A stretch of DNA of 64,000 nucleotides from Pantoea trifolii (GCF_024506435.1 NZ_JANIET010000001.1:930001-994000), one strand, 5' to 3'. Positions 1-8,733 are shown, counted from the stretch's first letter. Numbers and translations: made by a program. The notes: generated by a model from the sequence alone, not told the origin.

Positions 1-455
1 GCCACGCGGGTTAAATCGCGCGGATTGTGCGTCGCGCCGTAATGGGTGTTTTCGGTGGTAAAGCCGTACGCGTAGGCGTCCATATTCAGCATGCCGGAGA
101 GCAGCGCGCCAGACTGGCTCAGTTTGCTCACCGCCCACGCATCCTCGCGGGCCGCCGCGCGTTCGCTGAACAGGCTGGCTCCGGCTAAGGTGCTGTGTCC
201 AGCGACATCAAACAGGTTTTTCACCGCGTAAGGGATGCCGGCCAACGGCGGCAAGGTTTCGCCGCGCTGGCGCTGCTGATCGATTTGATCGGCTTCGCGC
301 AGCATGCGCTGACCGGTGACTTCGGTCCAGGCGTTGATCGCCGGATTATGTTGTTCAATCGCCGCCAGCGTATGTTGCGCGATATCGCGGGCGCTGATCT
401 CGCCCTGGCCCAGCGCCTGCTGCAACGCGTTAATCGATAAAGACGACAGTTTCAT
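1..455 (-). CDS. hpxY: AtzE-family amidohydrolase, N-terminal part (3' end outside window)
   Basis: Translating leftward from the ATG at 455 gives the start of an amidase-signature enzyme. The first catalytic lysine lies in GIPYAVKNLFDVAG, and the frame is still open at base 1 just after NPRDLTRV, where this family normally continues into the GGSSGGS serine loop. The ATG overlaps the hpxX stop (ATGA), so the two genes are translationally coupled. In Klebsiella hpxWXYZ, the AtzE-like amidase takes part in oxalurate/oxamate breakdown in the purine pathway. The exact substrate here is inferred from context only. Confidence 0.85.
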   Translation of the reverse strand, partial: MKLSSLSINALQQALGQGEISARDIAQHTLAAIEQHNPAINAWTEVTGQRMLREADQIDQQRQRGETLPPLAGIPYAVKNLFDVAGHSTLAGASLFSERAAAREDAWAVSKLSQSGALLSGMLNMDAYAYGFTTENTHYGATHNPRDLTRV

Positions 456-637
456 GGATGAAAGACTCCCGCCACTTCCAGCCGATCGTCGAGCGGCAGC
501 GCCATCAGCGGCTGGGCCATCGCGGCGATAAGGTTGAACTGCGTCAGCAGCTCGGCGCGACGCGCATCATCCAGCTCCAGCGCCAGAATCTGCTCCATTT
601 GGGCGATATAGGTGGCCCAGTCCGGTTGTGAACTCAT
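452..637 (-). CDS. hpxX: AtzG-like (DUF4089) small subunit, oxalurate catabolism protein HpxX
   Basis: This is a 61-residue GatC/AtzG-like protein (MSSQPDWATYIAQMEQILAL...) lying between hpxW and hpxY. I chose the ATG at 637 rather than the TTG one codon upstream because a GGAG Shine-Dalgarno lies about 8 nt before it. Such small subunits form a complex with an AtzE-type amidase, which fits its four-base overlap with hpxY. It is 12 bp downstream of hpxW in the same operon. The small size limits certainty, but position and pattern agree with hpxX. Confidence 0.82.
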   Translation of the reverse strand: MSSQPDWATYIAQMEQILALELDDARRAELLTQFNLIAAMAQPLMALPLDDRLEVAGVFHP

Positions 638-649
638 CAATAATCTCCG

Positions 650-2236
650 TTAGAAACCGGCGGCGCTGCCGTTGCTGCGCGGATCGAACGCGCCTTCCAG
701 CATGCCGTTGTTGTGTCTGACGATCGCGCCTGCATGGCCGACCACTTCACTGAAATCGGGCAGCAGTTCAACCTCATGGCCGAGTGCGCGCAGCTGCTGC
801 ACCGTTTCCGGTGCGATGCGCGCTTCGAGCTTAAGCGAATCGGATGATTGTCCCCACGTGCGACCCAGCAGCCAGCGCGGTGCGCTCACCGCCTGTTGCA
901 GCGGACGCCCCTGAATCACGTGACGGGTGAATATCGCTGCCTGGGTTTGTGGTTGACCGTCGCCGCCCATCGAACCGTACACCATGGTGCGACCATCTTT
1001 GAGGCGCGCGGCGGCGGGATTAAGCGTGTGGAACGGCTGTTTGCCCGGCTGCAGCGCCAGCAAATGGTCGGGTTGCAGGCTGAAAGCCGCACCGCGGTTT
1101 TGCCAGGTGATGCCGGTGCCAGGCAGCACCACGCCGCTGCCGAATTCGTGATAGACGCTCTGGATAAACGAAACGGCCAGCCCGCTGCTGTCCATCACGC
1201 CCATCCACACGGTATCGCCCGGTCCGCGTCCTGTGCCCCACGCAGCGGCTTTGTGATCATCCACCTGCGCCGCCAGCGTGCTGAGATGTTCAGCATCCAG
1301 CAGGCTCTGCACATCAATGTCGATGTGGCGCGGATCGGTGATGTGCTTGTCGCGCAGCGCAAAGGCTTTTTTGGTGGCTTCGACGATGCGGTGCACGGTT
1401 TGTGCTTCATTGGCGTCAGCCATGTTAAGTCGATCGGTAATGCCGAGGATCGCCAGCGACACCAAACCCTGCGTTGGTGGCGTCATGTTCCAGATATCGC
1501 CTTCACTGTGCGCCAGATGCAGCGGCGTGCAGCGGCGCGCTTTATGCGTCTGCAAATCTTCCAGCGTAATTGGCATCCCCAGCGCGCTCATTTCGCGCGC
1601 CAGATGGTGCGCCAGTTCACCGCGATAAAAACTCTCGAGTCCGTAATCGCACAGCATGCTGAGCGTGTTCGCCAGCGCCGGTTGGGTGAAGCGGCTGCCT
1701 GCAATTGGCACGCTGCCGTCCGGTAAAAAGGTGGCGGCAAAACCGGGTTGATGCTGCAACTCGTGCTGTTTGGCGGCGGTAGCGGCGGCCTGCGAGGCGG
1801 TGACCGGAATCCCGTCGGCGGCATAGCGAATCGCATCGCGCAGCAAGCGGGTTAATGGCAGCGGCGTAGCGCCGAGTTCCTGCGCCAGCGTCAACGCTTC
1901 CTGCCAACCGCTCACGGTACCCGCCACGGTTAAGGCGGCTTTGGGGCCGCGATGCGGAATCTGCGTTTCGCCATGGTAGAAATCAAGATGTGCCAGCGAA
2001 CCGGCTGCGCCGCTGGCGTCAATGGCGATGGGATCGCCGTTGGGCGGCACCACCAGCCAGAAGCCGTCGCCGCCCAAACCGTTCATGTGCGGGTAAACCA
2101 CGGCGATGGTGGCAGCGGCGGCCACCATCGCTTCCAGCGCATTGCCGCCTTCGCGCAGCACCGCTAAGGCGCTTTCGCTGGCGAGATGGTGCGGCGTAAC
2201 GGCCATGCCTAACGGCGCCATGTTGCTCTGTATCAT
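650..2236 (-). CDS. hpxW: Oxamate amidohydrolase, gamma-glutamyltransferase family
   Basis: This 528-residue Ntn-hydrolase belongs to the gamma-glutamyltranspeptidase superfamily. The N-terminus (MIQSNMAPLGMAVTPHHLAS, then NALEAMVAAAATIAVVYPHM) is typical of the family. The GDTVWMGVMD segment supplies the probable self-processing nucleophile, about Thr342. There is no signal peptide at the chosen start, in contrast to periplasmic Ggt, so the enzyme should be cytoplasmic. The ATG at 2236 follows AAAGAG; a longer frame to 2305 has no supporting features. In Klebsiella the enzyme hydrolyses oxamate to oxalate and ammonia. It is first in hpxW-hpxX-hpxY and sits about 35 bp downstream of a sigma-54-type promoter. 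Confidence 0.87.
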   Translation of the reverse strand: MIQSNMAPLGMAVTPHHLASESALAVLREGGNALEAMVAAAATIAVVYPHMNGLGGDGFWLVVPPNGDPIAIDASGAAGSLAHLDFYHGETQIPHRGPKAALTVAGTVSGWQEALTLAQELGATPLPLTRLLRDAIRYAADGIPVTASQAAATAAKQHELQHQPGFAATFLPDGSVPIAGSRFTQPALANTLSMLCDYGLESFYRGELAHHLAREMSALGMPITLEDLQTHKARRCTPLHLAHSEGDIWNMTPPTQGLVSLAILGITDRLNMADANEAQTVHRIVEATKKAFALRDKHITDPRHIDIDVQSLLDAEHLSTLAAQVDDHKAAAWGTGRGPGDTVWMGVMDSSGLAVSFIQSVYHEFGSGVVLPGTGITWQNRGAAFSLQPDHLLALQPGKQPFHTLNPAAARLKDGRTMVYGSMGGDGQPQTQAAIFTRHVIQGRPLQQAVSAPRWLLGRTWGQSSDSLKLEARIAPETVQQLRALGHEVELLPDFSEVVGHAGAIVRHNNGMLEGAFDPRSNGSAAGF

Positions 2237-2271
2237 AAAGAACTCTTTTTCTGGGTACGTGGTTAATGGGA

Positions 2272-2288
2272 AGCAAGAGCTGTTCCAG
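2272..2288 (-). promoter_or_regulatory. Sigma-54-type promoter of hpxWXY
   Basis: On the minus strand the 17-mer CTGGAACAGCTCTTGCT matches the -24/-12 consensus (YTGGCACNNNNNTTGCW) with GG and GC correctly spaced. It ends about 35 bp before the hpxW ATG, giving a plausible short leader. The downstream genes release ammonia from purine products, which fits RpoN/NtrC control. One position (A for C in the -24 box) departs from consensus. Confidence 0.65.
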
Positions 2289-2354
2289 TTTTGAACGGAC
2301 ATCAATCTGGATCGATTTATGCTAGCTTGTGATGAAACGAAAGTTACAGGACCG

Positions 2355-3197
2355 ATGATGAAACAACTTGATGAACGCCTTCGTAGTCACTATCCGCAAC
2401 TGTCGCCGCAGGAGCAGCGCATTGCCGACTTCGTGTTTGACCATTTTGATGACCTGATCAGCTACAACAGCGCCGAGCTGGCGCGACTGAGTGGCGTGTC
2501 GAAGGCGACGGTTAGCCGTTTGTTCAAGCGTCTCGGTTACGAGAAGTACAAGGATATGCGCGATGAGCTGCGCATCCTGCGCCAGAGCGGCATGCCGCTT
2601 ACCGACAACCGCGATGCGGTGCAGGGCAACACCTTGCTGTCGCGGCATTATAAGCAGGAGATGGCCAATCTGACGCAGTGGGTTAACAGCATCGATCCGC
2701 AACAGTTTGGCGAGGTGATTAGCGCGCTGGGCGCGGCAAAACGGGTGTTTATCATCGGCATGCGTAACGCCTATCCGGTGGCGCTGCACCTGCGTCAGCA
2801 GCTGATGCAGGCGCGTCCACAGGTGCATGTGCTGCCGCAGCCGGGTCAGACGCTGGGCGAAGAGCTAGTGGATATCACGCCCGACGATATCGTGGTGGTG
2901 ATGGCGTTTCGCCGCCGACCACGCATCATTCGTCCGCTGATGCAGCAACTGCAGCAGAACAACATTCCCGTGCTGGCGCTGTGTGAGCCGCAGGCGCAGG
3001 GCATTATCACGCTGGCGCGCTGGCAGCTTTGCGCACCGCTCGACAGCGTTTCCGCCTTTGATAGCTACGCCTCCGCCATGAGTCTGGTTAACCTGCTGGC
3101 GAATGCGTTGCTGCATGAAATGTTGTCGCAGGGCCGTCAGCGCATCCATCAAATTGCCGATCTTTATCAACATCTCGACGAGCTGGAACACCGATAA
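2355..3197 (+). CDS. RpiR-family transcriptional regulator
   Basis: The protein has about 280 residues, with an N-terminal RpiR helix-turn-helix (AELARLSGVSKATVSRLFKRLGY) and a C-terminal SIS phosphosugar-binding-like domain (RVFIIGMRNAYPVALHLRQQ). The ATG at 2355 follows ACAGG; the ATG at 2319 lacks a ribosome binding site and was not used. It is divergent from hpxW and precedes the ABC/hpxJK operon, so it probably senses a purine or ureide intermediate and controls one or both arms. Regulators of this family occur in Klebsiella hpx clusters, but I cannot assign a specific symbol. Confidence 0.88.
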   Translation: MMKQLDERLRSHYPQLSPQEQRIADFVFDHFDDLISYNSAELARLSGVSKATVSRLFKRLGYEKYKDMRDELRILRQSGMPLTDNRDAVQGNTLLSRHYKQEMANLTQWVNSIDPQQFGEVISALGAAKRVFIIGMRNAYPVALHLRQQLMQARPQVHVLPQPGQTLGEELVDITPDDIVVVMAFRRRPRIIRPLMQQLQQNNIPVLALCEPQAQGIITLARWQLCAPLDSVSAFDSYASAMSLVNLLANALLHEMLSQGRQRIHQIADLYQHLDELEHR

Positions 3198-3200
3198 CGG

Positions 3201-3215
3201 GCGCCATCATGGTGC
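3201..3215 (+). promoter_or_regulatory. NtrC-like binding site
   Basis: GCGCCATCATGGTGC is a near match to the palindromic NtrC site (GCACC-N5-GGTGC, one mismatch). It lies about 120 bp upstream of the sigma-54 promoter at 3322-3338, a normal enhancer distance. It begins four bases after the rpiR stop codon. Confidence 0.55.
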
Positions 3216-3243
3216 AATGCACTGTTTTTGATCGTTAATTCTA

Positions 3244-3264
3244 ACGGGCGCGATGCCCGTTTTT
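3244..3264 (+). terminator. Rho-independent terminator of the rpiR-type regulator gene
   Basis: The stem ACGGGC/GCCCGT with a five-base loop is followed by a run of five T. It separates the regulator from the downstream sigma-54 operon. Confidence 0.7.
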
Positions 3265-3321
3265 GCTGCCTGCGACGCGGTAAATCCACGTTTTTTTCCC
3301 TTTCTTCTCCCGGCACTGCGG

Positions 3322-3338
3322 TTGGCACATTAGTTGCA
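3322..3338 (+). promoter_or_regulatory. Sigma-54 promoter of the ureide transporter/hpxJK operon
   Basis: TTGGCACATTAGTTGCA is an essentially perfect RpoN -24/-12 promoter with GG (3324-3325) and GC (3336-3337) at the correct spacing. It sits about 50 bp before the ATG of the substrate-binding protein. Together with the NtrC-like site upstream it predicts induction under nitrogen limitation. Confidence 0.85.
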
Positions 3339-3389
3339 GAATGATTCACTAAGAATCTTTTGTTTCACGTAAACTCACCGGGGTGCATA

Positions 3390-4175
3390 ATGAAAAAAGT
3401 ATTATTAGCGGTAGCGAGCGCGGCATTGCTGATGGCGCAGGTCGGAAGTGCGATGGCCGATCAGCTGCAGGATATCCAGAAGCGCGGCGTGATCCGCGTG
3501 GCGGTTCCACAGGATTTCCCGCCGTTCGGTTCCGTGGGTACTGACCTGCAACCGCAGGGCTACGATATCGACATGGCGAAGTATCTCGCCAAACAGATGA
3601 AACTGAAGTTGCAGCTGGTGCCGGTTTCCAGCGCCAACCGCGTGCCGTATCTGCAGACCGATAAAGTCGATCTGGTGATCTCCAGCATGGGCAAGAACGC
3701 CGAGCGCGAAAAAGTGATCGATTTTACCCAAGCGTATGCGCCGTTCTTCCTTGGCGTATTTGGCCCGAAAGGTGAAACCCTGAAAGATGCGGCAGCGCTG
3801 AGCGGCAAATCCATCGGCGTCACGCGCGGTGCGGTAGAAGACATGGTGTTAAGCGATACCGCGCCGAAAGATGCCCAGGTGAAGCGTTATGAAGATAACA
3901 ACACCACTCTGTCGGCTTATCTGTCGGGACAAGTGCAGTACGTTGCCACCGGTAACCTGGTTGTCGCCGCCATTGCGCGTCAGAACGCCGCGAAAGCACC
4001 GGTTGCCCAGTTCATGCTGAAAGATTCACCGTGCTACATCGGCCTGAAAAAAGATGAGCCAGCGCTGAAAGAGAAAGTGAATGCGCTGATTGAGCAGGGC
4101 ATCAAAGACGGCACGCTGAACAAGCTGTCGGAAGAGTGGCTGAAAGCGCCGTTGCCAGCCAACCTCGGCGCATAA
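3390..4175 (+). CDS. ABC transporter substrate-binding protein, polar amino-acid type
   Basis: This is a 261-residue periplasmic solute-binding protein of family 3 (SBP_bac_3). A clear signal peptide ends near AMADQ (about residue 24), followed by LQDIQKRGVIRVAVPQDFPPFGS and a GYDIDMAKYLAKQMKLKL segment typical of Glu/Gln/His binders. The ATG at 3390 follows GGGGTG; an upstream ATG at 3360 was not used because it would put ten residues before the signal peptide. It is first in an operon with two permeases, an ATPase and ureide enzymes, so its ligand may be allantoin, allantoate or another ureide. That ligand assignment is inference. Confidence 0.88.
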   Translation: MKKVLLAVASAALLMAQVGSAMADQLQDIQKRGVIRVAVPQDFPPFGSVGTDLQPQGYDIDMAKYLAKQMKLKLQLVPVSSANRVPYLQTDKVDLVISSMGKNAEREKVIDFTQAYAPFFLGVFGPKGETLKDAAALSGKSIGVTRGAVEDMVLSDTAPKDAQVKRYEDNNTTLSAYLSGQVQYVATGNLVVAAIARQNAAKAPVAQFMLKDSPCYIGLKKDEPALKEKVNALIEQGIKDGTLNKLSEEWLKAPLPANLGA

Positions 4176-4178
4176 AGC

Positions 4179-4844
4179 ATGGCGCAACTTAACTTTGCCG
4201 ATCTCTGGCCGCACTGGCCAGAGTTGCTGGCCGGACTGTGGGTCACGATTCAGATCACCGTGCTCGCCACCGTGGGCGGCGTCAGCCTCGGGATTCTCGG
4301 CGCGGCGCTGCGCAGCGGTAAACCGAGCTGGGCGAGCCGCATCTGGGGCCTGTATGTCGAGCTGATCCGTAATACGCCGTTTGTGGTGCAGCTGTTTTTT
4401 ATCGTCTTTGGTTTGCCCAATCTGGGTCTGAAACTAACGGCGGGCGAAGCGGCGCTGCTGGCGATGTTGATTAACCTTGGCGCGTACAGCACCGAAATTA
4501 TTCGCGCCGGGATTCAGGTGACGCCGCGCGGCCAGTGGGAAGCGGGGCGCGTGCTGGGATTGACCCGCACGCAAACCTTTATCCGCGTGGTGCTGCCGCC
4601 GTCGCTGCAGCGCATTTATCCGGCGCTGGTCAGCCAATGCATCATTGTGATGCTGGGTTCATCGGTGGTGTCGCAGGTGTCGTACGAAGAGTTGACCTTT
4701 GCCGCCAACCTGATTCAGTCGCGCACCTTTTTGAGTTTTGAAGTTTATTTCGTGACCACGCTGATCTATCTGGCGTTGTCGATCGCCATGCGCCAACTGC
4801 TGCTGGCGCTGGGACGTAAATGGTTGGGAGCGCAGCCGGCATGA
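4179..4844 (+). CDS. ABC transporter permease, His/Glu/Gln/Arg family
   Basis: This 221-residue inner-membrane permease has the HisM/GlnP fold, several hydrophobic segments and the EAA-loop pattern GQWEAGRVLGLTRTQTFIRVVLP. It begins 3 bp after the binding protein and overlaps the next permease by four bases (ATGA), indicating one translationally coupled unit. It forms half of the membrane channel of this importer. Confidence 0.88.
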   Translation: MAQLNFADLWPHWPELLAGLWVTIQITVLATVGGVSLGILGAALRSGKPSWASRIWGLYVELIRNTPFVVQLFFIVFGLPNLGLKLTAGEAALLAMLINLGAYSTEIIRAGIQVTPRGQWEAGRVLGLTRTQTFIRVVLPPSLQRIYPALVSQCIIVMLGSSVVSQVSYEELTFAANLIQSRTFLSFEVYFVTTLIYLALSIAMRQLLLALGRKWLGAQPA

Positions 4845-5500
4845 TGACGCAATTTACCGACTGGGACATCCTGCGCAACCTGCTGCTGGCAGCGCGCTGG
4901 ACAATTTTACTCTCGCTGGTGGCGTTTTTTGGCGGCACGCTGGTGACTTTACCGCTGCTGTTTATGCGCCTGTTGAAACGCAAATGGCCGATGCGCCTGG
5001 TGCGCGCGTACACCGAGCTGTTTCAGGGCACGCCGCTGCTGATGCAGCTGTTCCTCGCCTTCTTCGGCGTCGGCTTGTTCGGCATCGATGTGGCGCCATG
5101 GACCGCCGCCTCGCTGGCCTTAACGCTCTACACCAGCGCGTTTCTGGTGGATATCTGGTACGGCAGTATTCGCGCCCTGCCAAAAGGGCAGTGGGAAGCG
5201 TCGCGCTGTCTCGGCCTGACCTTTGGTCAAACGCTGTTTCGCGTGGTGGCGCCGCAGGCGATTCGCATCGCGATCGCGCCGACGGTTGGGTTTGCCGTGC
5301 AGGTGATTAAAGGCACCGCGCTGGCTTCGATTATCGGTTTCGTCGAGCTCACCAAAGCCGGCACCATTTTGAATAACGTGACGTATGAGCCGTTCAAGGT
5401 GTTTGGCCTGGTGGCGCTCGGTTACTTCCTGATGTGTTATCCGCTGTCGCGTTACAGCCAGTACCTGGAGAAAAAATTCAATGCCGCTCATCACCATTAA
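4841..5500 (+). CDS. ABC transporter permease, His/Glu/Gln/Arg family (second)
   Basis: A 219-residue permease paralogous to its upstream neighbour, with the EAA loop KGQWEASRCLGLTFGQTLFRVV. I chose the ATG at 4841, which overlaps the previous stop, over the TTG at 4820. The 3' end overlaps the ATPase gene by 20 bp. Pairing of two different permeases is usual for polar amino-acid importers. Like its partner, its substrate is inferred only from the hpx context. Confidence 0.88.
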   Translation: MMTQFTDWDILRNLLLAARWTILLSLVAFFGGTLVTLPLLFMRLLKRKWPMRLVRAYTELFQGTPLLMQLFLAFFGVGLFGIDVAPWTAASLALTLYTSAFLVDIWYGSIRALPKGQWEASRCLGLTFGQTLFRVVAPQAIRIAIAPTVGFAVQVIKGTALASIIGFVELTKAGTILNNVTYEPFKVFGLVALGYFLMCYPLSRYSQYLEKKFNAAHHH

Positions 5501-6212
5501 TCAGGTACAGAAGTACTACGGCGACAACCACGTCTTGAAAGGTGTCGATCTCGATGTCGATCACGGCGAAGTGATCTCGATTATCGGCCGCAGCGGATCG
5601 GGCAAAAGCACCTTGCTGCGCTGCATGAACGGGCTGGAAGGCTATCAGGAAGGCAGCATCAAACTCGGCGGCATGACGATTACCGACCGCGAATCGCAGG
5701 CGCGTGAAATCAGCCGTTCGGTCGGCATGGTGTTCCAGAACTTCAATCTGTTCCCGCACATGACGGCGCTGGAAAACGTGATGCTGGCGCCGCGCCGCGT
5801 GCTGAAGAAAAGCGAAGCTGAATGCCGTGAGCTGGCAACGCAGATGCTGGAGAAAGTCGGCCTCGGTGAGCGCATCAATTACTACCCGGCCAATTTGTCT
5901 GGCGGTCAGCAGCAGCGCGTGGCGATTGCCCGTGCGCTGGCAATGCAGCCCAAAGTTTTACTCTGTGATGAGATCACCTCCGCGCTCGATCCCGAGCTGG
6001 TCGGCGAAGTGCTGAAAGTGCTGGAGCAGCTGGCCGCCGAAGGCATGACGCTGATTCTCGTCACCCATGAAATGAACTTCGCCCGCGACGTGGGCGATCG
6101 CGTGGTCTTTATGCATCAGGGGCGCGTCTGGGAGCAGGGCGACAGCAAAACGCTGTTCGCCAATCCGCAAACCGCGGAGCTGAAGCAATTTATCTCCACG
6201 GTCCGCCTCTAA
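5481..6212 (+). CDS. ABC transporter ATP-binding protein, polar amino-acid type
   Basis: This 243-residue ATPase of the GlnQ/HisP class has Walker A GRSGSGKST, signature LSGGQQQRV, Walker B VLLCDEITSALD and switch histidine in LVTHEM. The ATG at 5481 lies within the end of the permease gene and follows GGAG. The Walker B context CDEITSALD, where DEPTSALD is more usual, is a modest variation. It energises the transporter encoded just upstream. Confidence 0.9.
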   Translation: MPLITINQVQKYYGDNHVLKGVDLDVDHGEVISIIGRSGSGKSTLLRCMNGLEGYQEGSIKLGGMTITDRESQAREISRSVGMVFQNFNLFPHMTALENVMLAPRRVLKKSEAECRELATQMLEKVGLGERINYYPANLSGGQQQRVAIARALAMQPKVLLCDEITSALDPELVGEVLKVLEQLAAEGMTLILVTHEMNFARDVGDRVVFMHQGRVWEQGDSKTLFANPQTAELKQFISTVRL

Positions 6213-6233
6213 GTTTTCTTTAAGGAATACAAC

Positions 6234-7469
6234 ATGGATATCAGCCAATTTTCGCAAATTAATCCGCCACAGCGTCTGCTGATGGGACCGGGCCCGATCA
6301 ACGCCGATCCGCGCGTGCTGCGCGCCATGTCGAGCCAGCTGATTGGCCAGTACGATCCGGCGATGACACACTACATGAACGAAGTGATGGCGCTGTACCG
6401 TGGCGTATTCCGCACTGAAAACCGCTGGACCATGCTGATCGACGGCACTTCACGCGCCGGTATCGAAGCGATCCTGCTGTCGGCGATCCGTCCGGGCGAC
6501 AAAGTGCTGGTGCCGGTGTTTGGCCGTTTTGGTCATTTGCTGTGTGAAATCGCCCGCCGCTGCCGCGCGGAAGTGCACACCATCGAAGTGCCGTGGGGCG
6601 AAGTGTTTACGCCGGATCAAATCGAAGATGCGATCAAAAAAGTACAGCCGCGTCTGCTGCTGACGGTGCAGGGCGATACCTCGACCACCATGCTGCAGCC
6701 GCTGGAAGAGCTGGGCGCGATCTGCCAGAAATATGGCGTGCTGTTCTACACCGATGCCACCGCATCACTCGGTGGTAATGCGCTGGAAACCGATGCATGG
6801 GACCTGGATGCGGTATCGGCTGGCATGCAGAAGTGCCTCGGCGGACCGTCCGGCACCTCGCCAATCACGCTGAGCCCGCAGATGGAAGCGGTAATCCGCA
6901 AACGTAAATGCGTGGAAGAGGGCATCCGCACCGCCGATCATCAGGATGGCGATGACGAGATGATCTACTCCAACTATTTCGATCTCGGCATGATCATGGA
7001 TTACTGGGGCCCGGAGCGCCTCAATCACCACACCGAAGCCACCACCGCGCTGTTTGGCGCGCGTGAATGTGCGCGTCTGATGATGCAGGAAGGATTAGAT
7101 AACGGTATTGCGCGCCACAAGCTGCACGGCGATGCACTGCTGAAAGGCATTCAGGGCATGGGCCTCGAAACCTTCGGCGATCTGCAACACAAAATGAATA
7201 ACGTGCTCGGCGTGGTGATCCCGCAGGGCGTGAATGGCGATCAGGTGCGCAAACTGGTGCTGGAAGATTTCGGTATCGAGATCGGTACTTCGTTTGGTCC
7301 GTTGCACGGCAAAGTGTGGCGCATTGGCACCATGGGTTATAACGCGCGTAAAGATTGCGTGATGATGACGTTAAGCGCGCTTGAAGCGGTGCTGAATCAT
7401 GTTGGTTTCCGCACCACGCAAGGCGCAGCGATGCAGGCGGCGTGGGATCTTTACGGGAGCCGCGCATGA
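6234..7469 (+). CDS. hpxJ: (S)-ureidoglycine--glyoxylate aminotransferase
   Basis: A 411-residue PLP enzyme of the alanine-glyoxylate aminotransferase (fold type I) family. The PLP lysine is about K200 in SAGMQKCLGGPSG, and the substrate loop starts with LLMGPGPINADPRVL. In ureide catabolism it transfers the amino group of ureidoglycine to glyoxylate, giving oxalurate and glycine, which would feed the oxalurate/oxamate enzymes encoded at the left end of the window. AAGGAA precedes the ATG. Its stop overlaps the hpxK start. Confidence 0.88.
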   Translation: MDISQFSQINPPQRLLMGPGPINADPRVLRAMSSQLIGQYDPAMTHYMNEVMALYRGVFRTENRWTMLIDGTSRAGIEAILLSAIRPGDKVLVPVFGRFGHLLCEIARRCRAEVHTIEVPWGEVFTPDQIEDAIKKVQPRLLLTVQGDTSTTMLQPLEELGAICQKYGVLFYTDATASLGGNALETDAWDLDAVSAGMQKCLGGPSGTSPITLSPQMEAVIRKRKCVEEGIRTADHQDGDDEMIYSNYFDLGMIMDYWGPERLNHHTEATTALFGARECARLMMQEGLDNGIARHKLHGDALLKGIQGMGLETFGDLQHKMNNVLGVVIPQGVNGDQVRKLVLEDFGIEIGTSFGPLHGKVWRIGTMGYNARKDCVMMTLSALEAVLNHVGFRTTQGAAMQAAWDLYGSRA

Positions 7470-8731
7470 ATAAAAGCCTGATGACCGCCAGCGAGGCGCA
7501 GATCGCCGCCGCTCGCGCCATGGCGCGCTGTGATGCGCTGGCTGAGATCAGCGAAAGCGAAGATGGCCTGACGCGTGTTTATCTGTCGCCGGAACAGCTG
7601 CGTGCTAACGCGCGCGTCGGCGAATGGATGCAGGCCGCGGGCATGACGACCTGGCAGGATGCGGTGGGCAACATTTGCGGTCGCTACGAAGCGGCGCAGC
7701 CGGGCGCGCAGGCGCTGCTGCTTGGTTCGCATCTGGATACGGTGCGTAACGCCGGTCGCTACGACGGCATGCTCGGCGTGTTAAGCGCCATCGAAACCGT
7801 GCAGTGGCTGCACGATCGGCAGCAGCGTTTGCCGCTGGCGATTGAGATTGTCGGCTTCGGCGACGAAGAGGGCACGCGCTTCGGCATTACGCTGCTCGGC
7901 AGCCGTGGCTTGACCGGCAGCTGGCCGGAAAGCTGGGTGACGCATCCGGATGGTAACGGGATTACCGTGGCGGAAGCGATGCAGGATGTCGGTTTCGATG
8001 CGGCGAAAATCCTCGATGCGGCGCGTGATGTCAATGAGATCGCCGCCTATCTGGAACTGCATATCGAGCAAGGTCCGTGCCTTGAGCAGGAAGATTTGGC
8101 GTTGGGTGTGGTGACAGCGATCAACGGCGCGCGTCGTCTGAATTGCAGTTTTATCGGTGAAGCCGGCCATGCGGGCACCGTGCCGATGACGCATCGCAAA
8201 GATGCGCTGGCCGCCGCCGCCGAGTGGATGGTGTTTATTGAACACACCATGCAGGAGCACGATCCGCAGCTGGTGGCGACCGTCGGCACGCTGAGCTGCT
8301 TGCCGGGCGCGGTCAACGTGATCCCTGGCGAAGTGCAGCTGTCGCTCGACGTGCGCGGTCCGCAGGATGAGCCGCTGGAGCGTTTGCTCTCCACGCTGCT
8401 GATGCAGGCGCAGGCGATTGCGCTGCGTCGCGGCTTAACCTTCAGCGCCAACGTGTATTACCAGATTGCCGCCACCGCTTGTGATGCGCGCTTGCAGCAG
8501 GCGCTGAGCCACGCGGTGGAAACCGTGCAAGGGCGCAGCCTGTCGCTGCCAAGCGGCGCGGGACACGATGCGATTGCCATCGCCGAGCGCTGGCCGGTTG
8601 GCATGCTGTTTGTGCGCAACCATCGCGGCATCAGCCATCATCCGGCGGAATCGGTACAAACAGATGATGTGGCGCTGGGCGTGCAGGCGTATCTGCAGGC
8701 GGTTTGCGACATTGCACGCGCTAAGGAATAA
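7466..8731 (+). CDS. hpxK: Allantoate amidohydrolase, M20/hydantoinase-carbamoylase family
   Basis: A 421-residue zinc amidohydrolase. Metal-binding motifs are visible in LLLGSHLDTVRNAGRYDG and GFGDEEGTRFG, and the substrate/dimerisation region includes ELHIEQGPCLE and GEAGHAGTVPM. It converts allantoate to ureidoglycine plus CO2 and ammonia, the substrate of HpxJ. I used the ATG at 7466, overlapping the hpxJ stop (ATGA), not the ATG at 7442 inside hpxJ. It is two bases from uraD, supporting a single operon. Confidence 0.88.
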   Translation: MNKSLMTASEAQIAAARAMARCDALAEISESEDGLTRVYLSPEQLRANARVGEWMQAAGMTTWQDAVGNICGRYEAAQPGAQALLLGSHLDTVRNAGRYDGMLGVLSAIETVQWLHDRQQRLPLAIEIVGFGDEEGTRFGITLLGSRGLTGSWPESWVTHPDGNGITVAEAMQDVGFDAAKILDAARDVNEIAAYLELHIEQGPCLEQEDLALGVVTAINGARRLNCSFIGEAGHAGTVPMTHRKDALAAAAEWMVFIEHTMQEHDPQLVATVGTLSCLPGAVNVIPGEVQLSLDVRGPQDEPLERLLSTLLMQAQAIALRRGLTFSANVYYQIAATACDARLQQALSHAVETVQGRSLSLPSGAGHDAIAIAERWPVGMLFVRNHRGISHHPAESVQTDDVALGVQAYLQAVCDIARAKE

Positions 8732-8733
8732 AG

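Noticed and set aside
848..1726. 292-residue frame on the plus strand opposite hpxW
   Set aside because: Antisense shadow of hpxW caused by GC-rich codon usage; no family resemblance.
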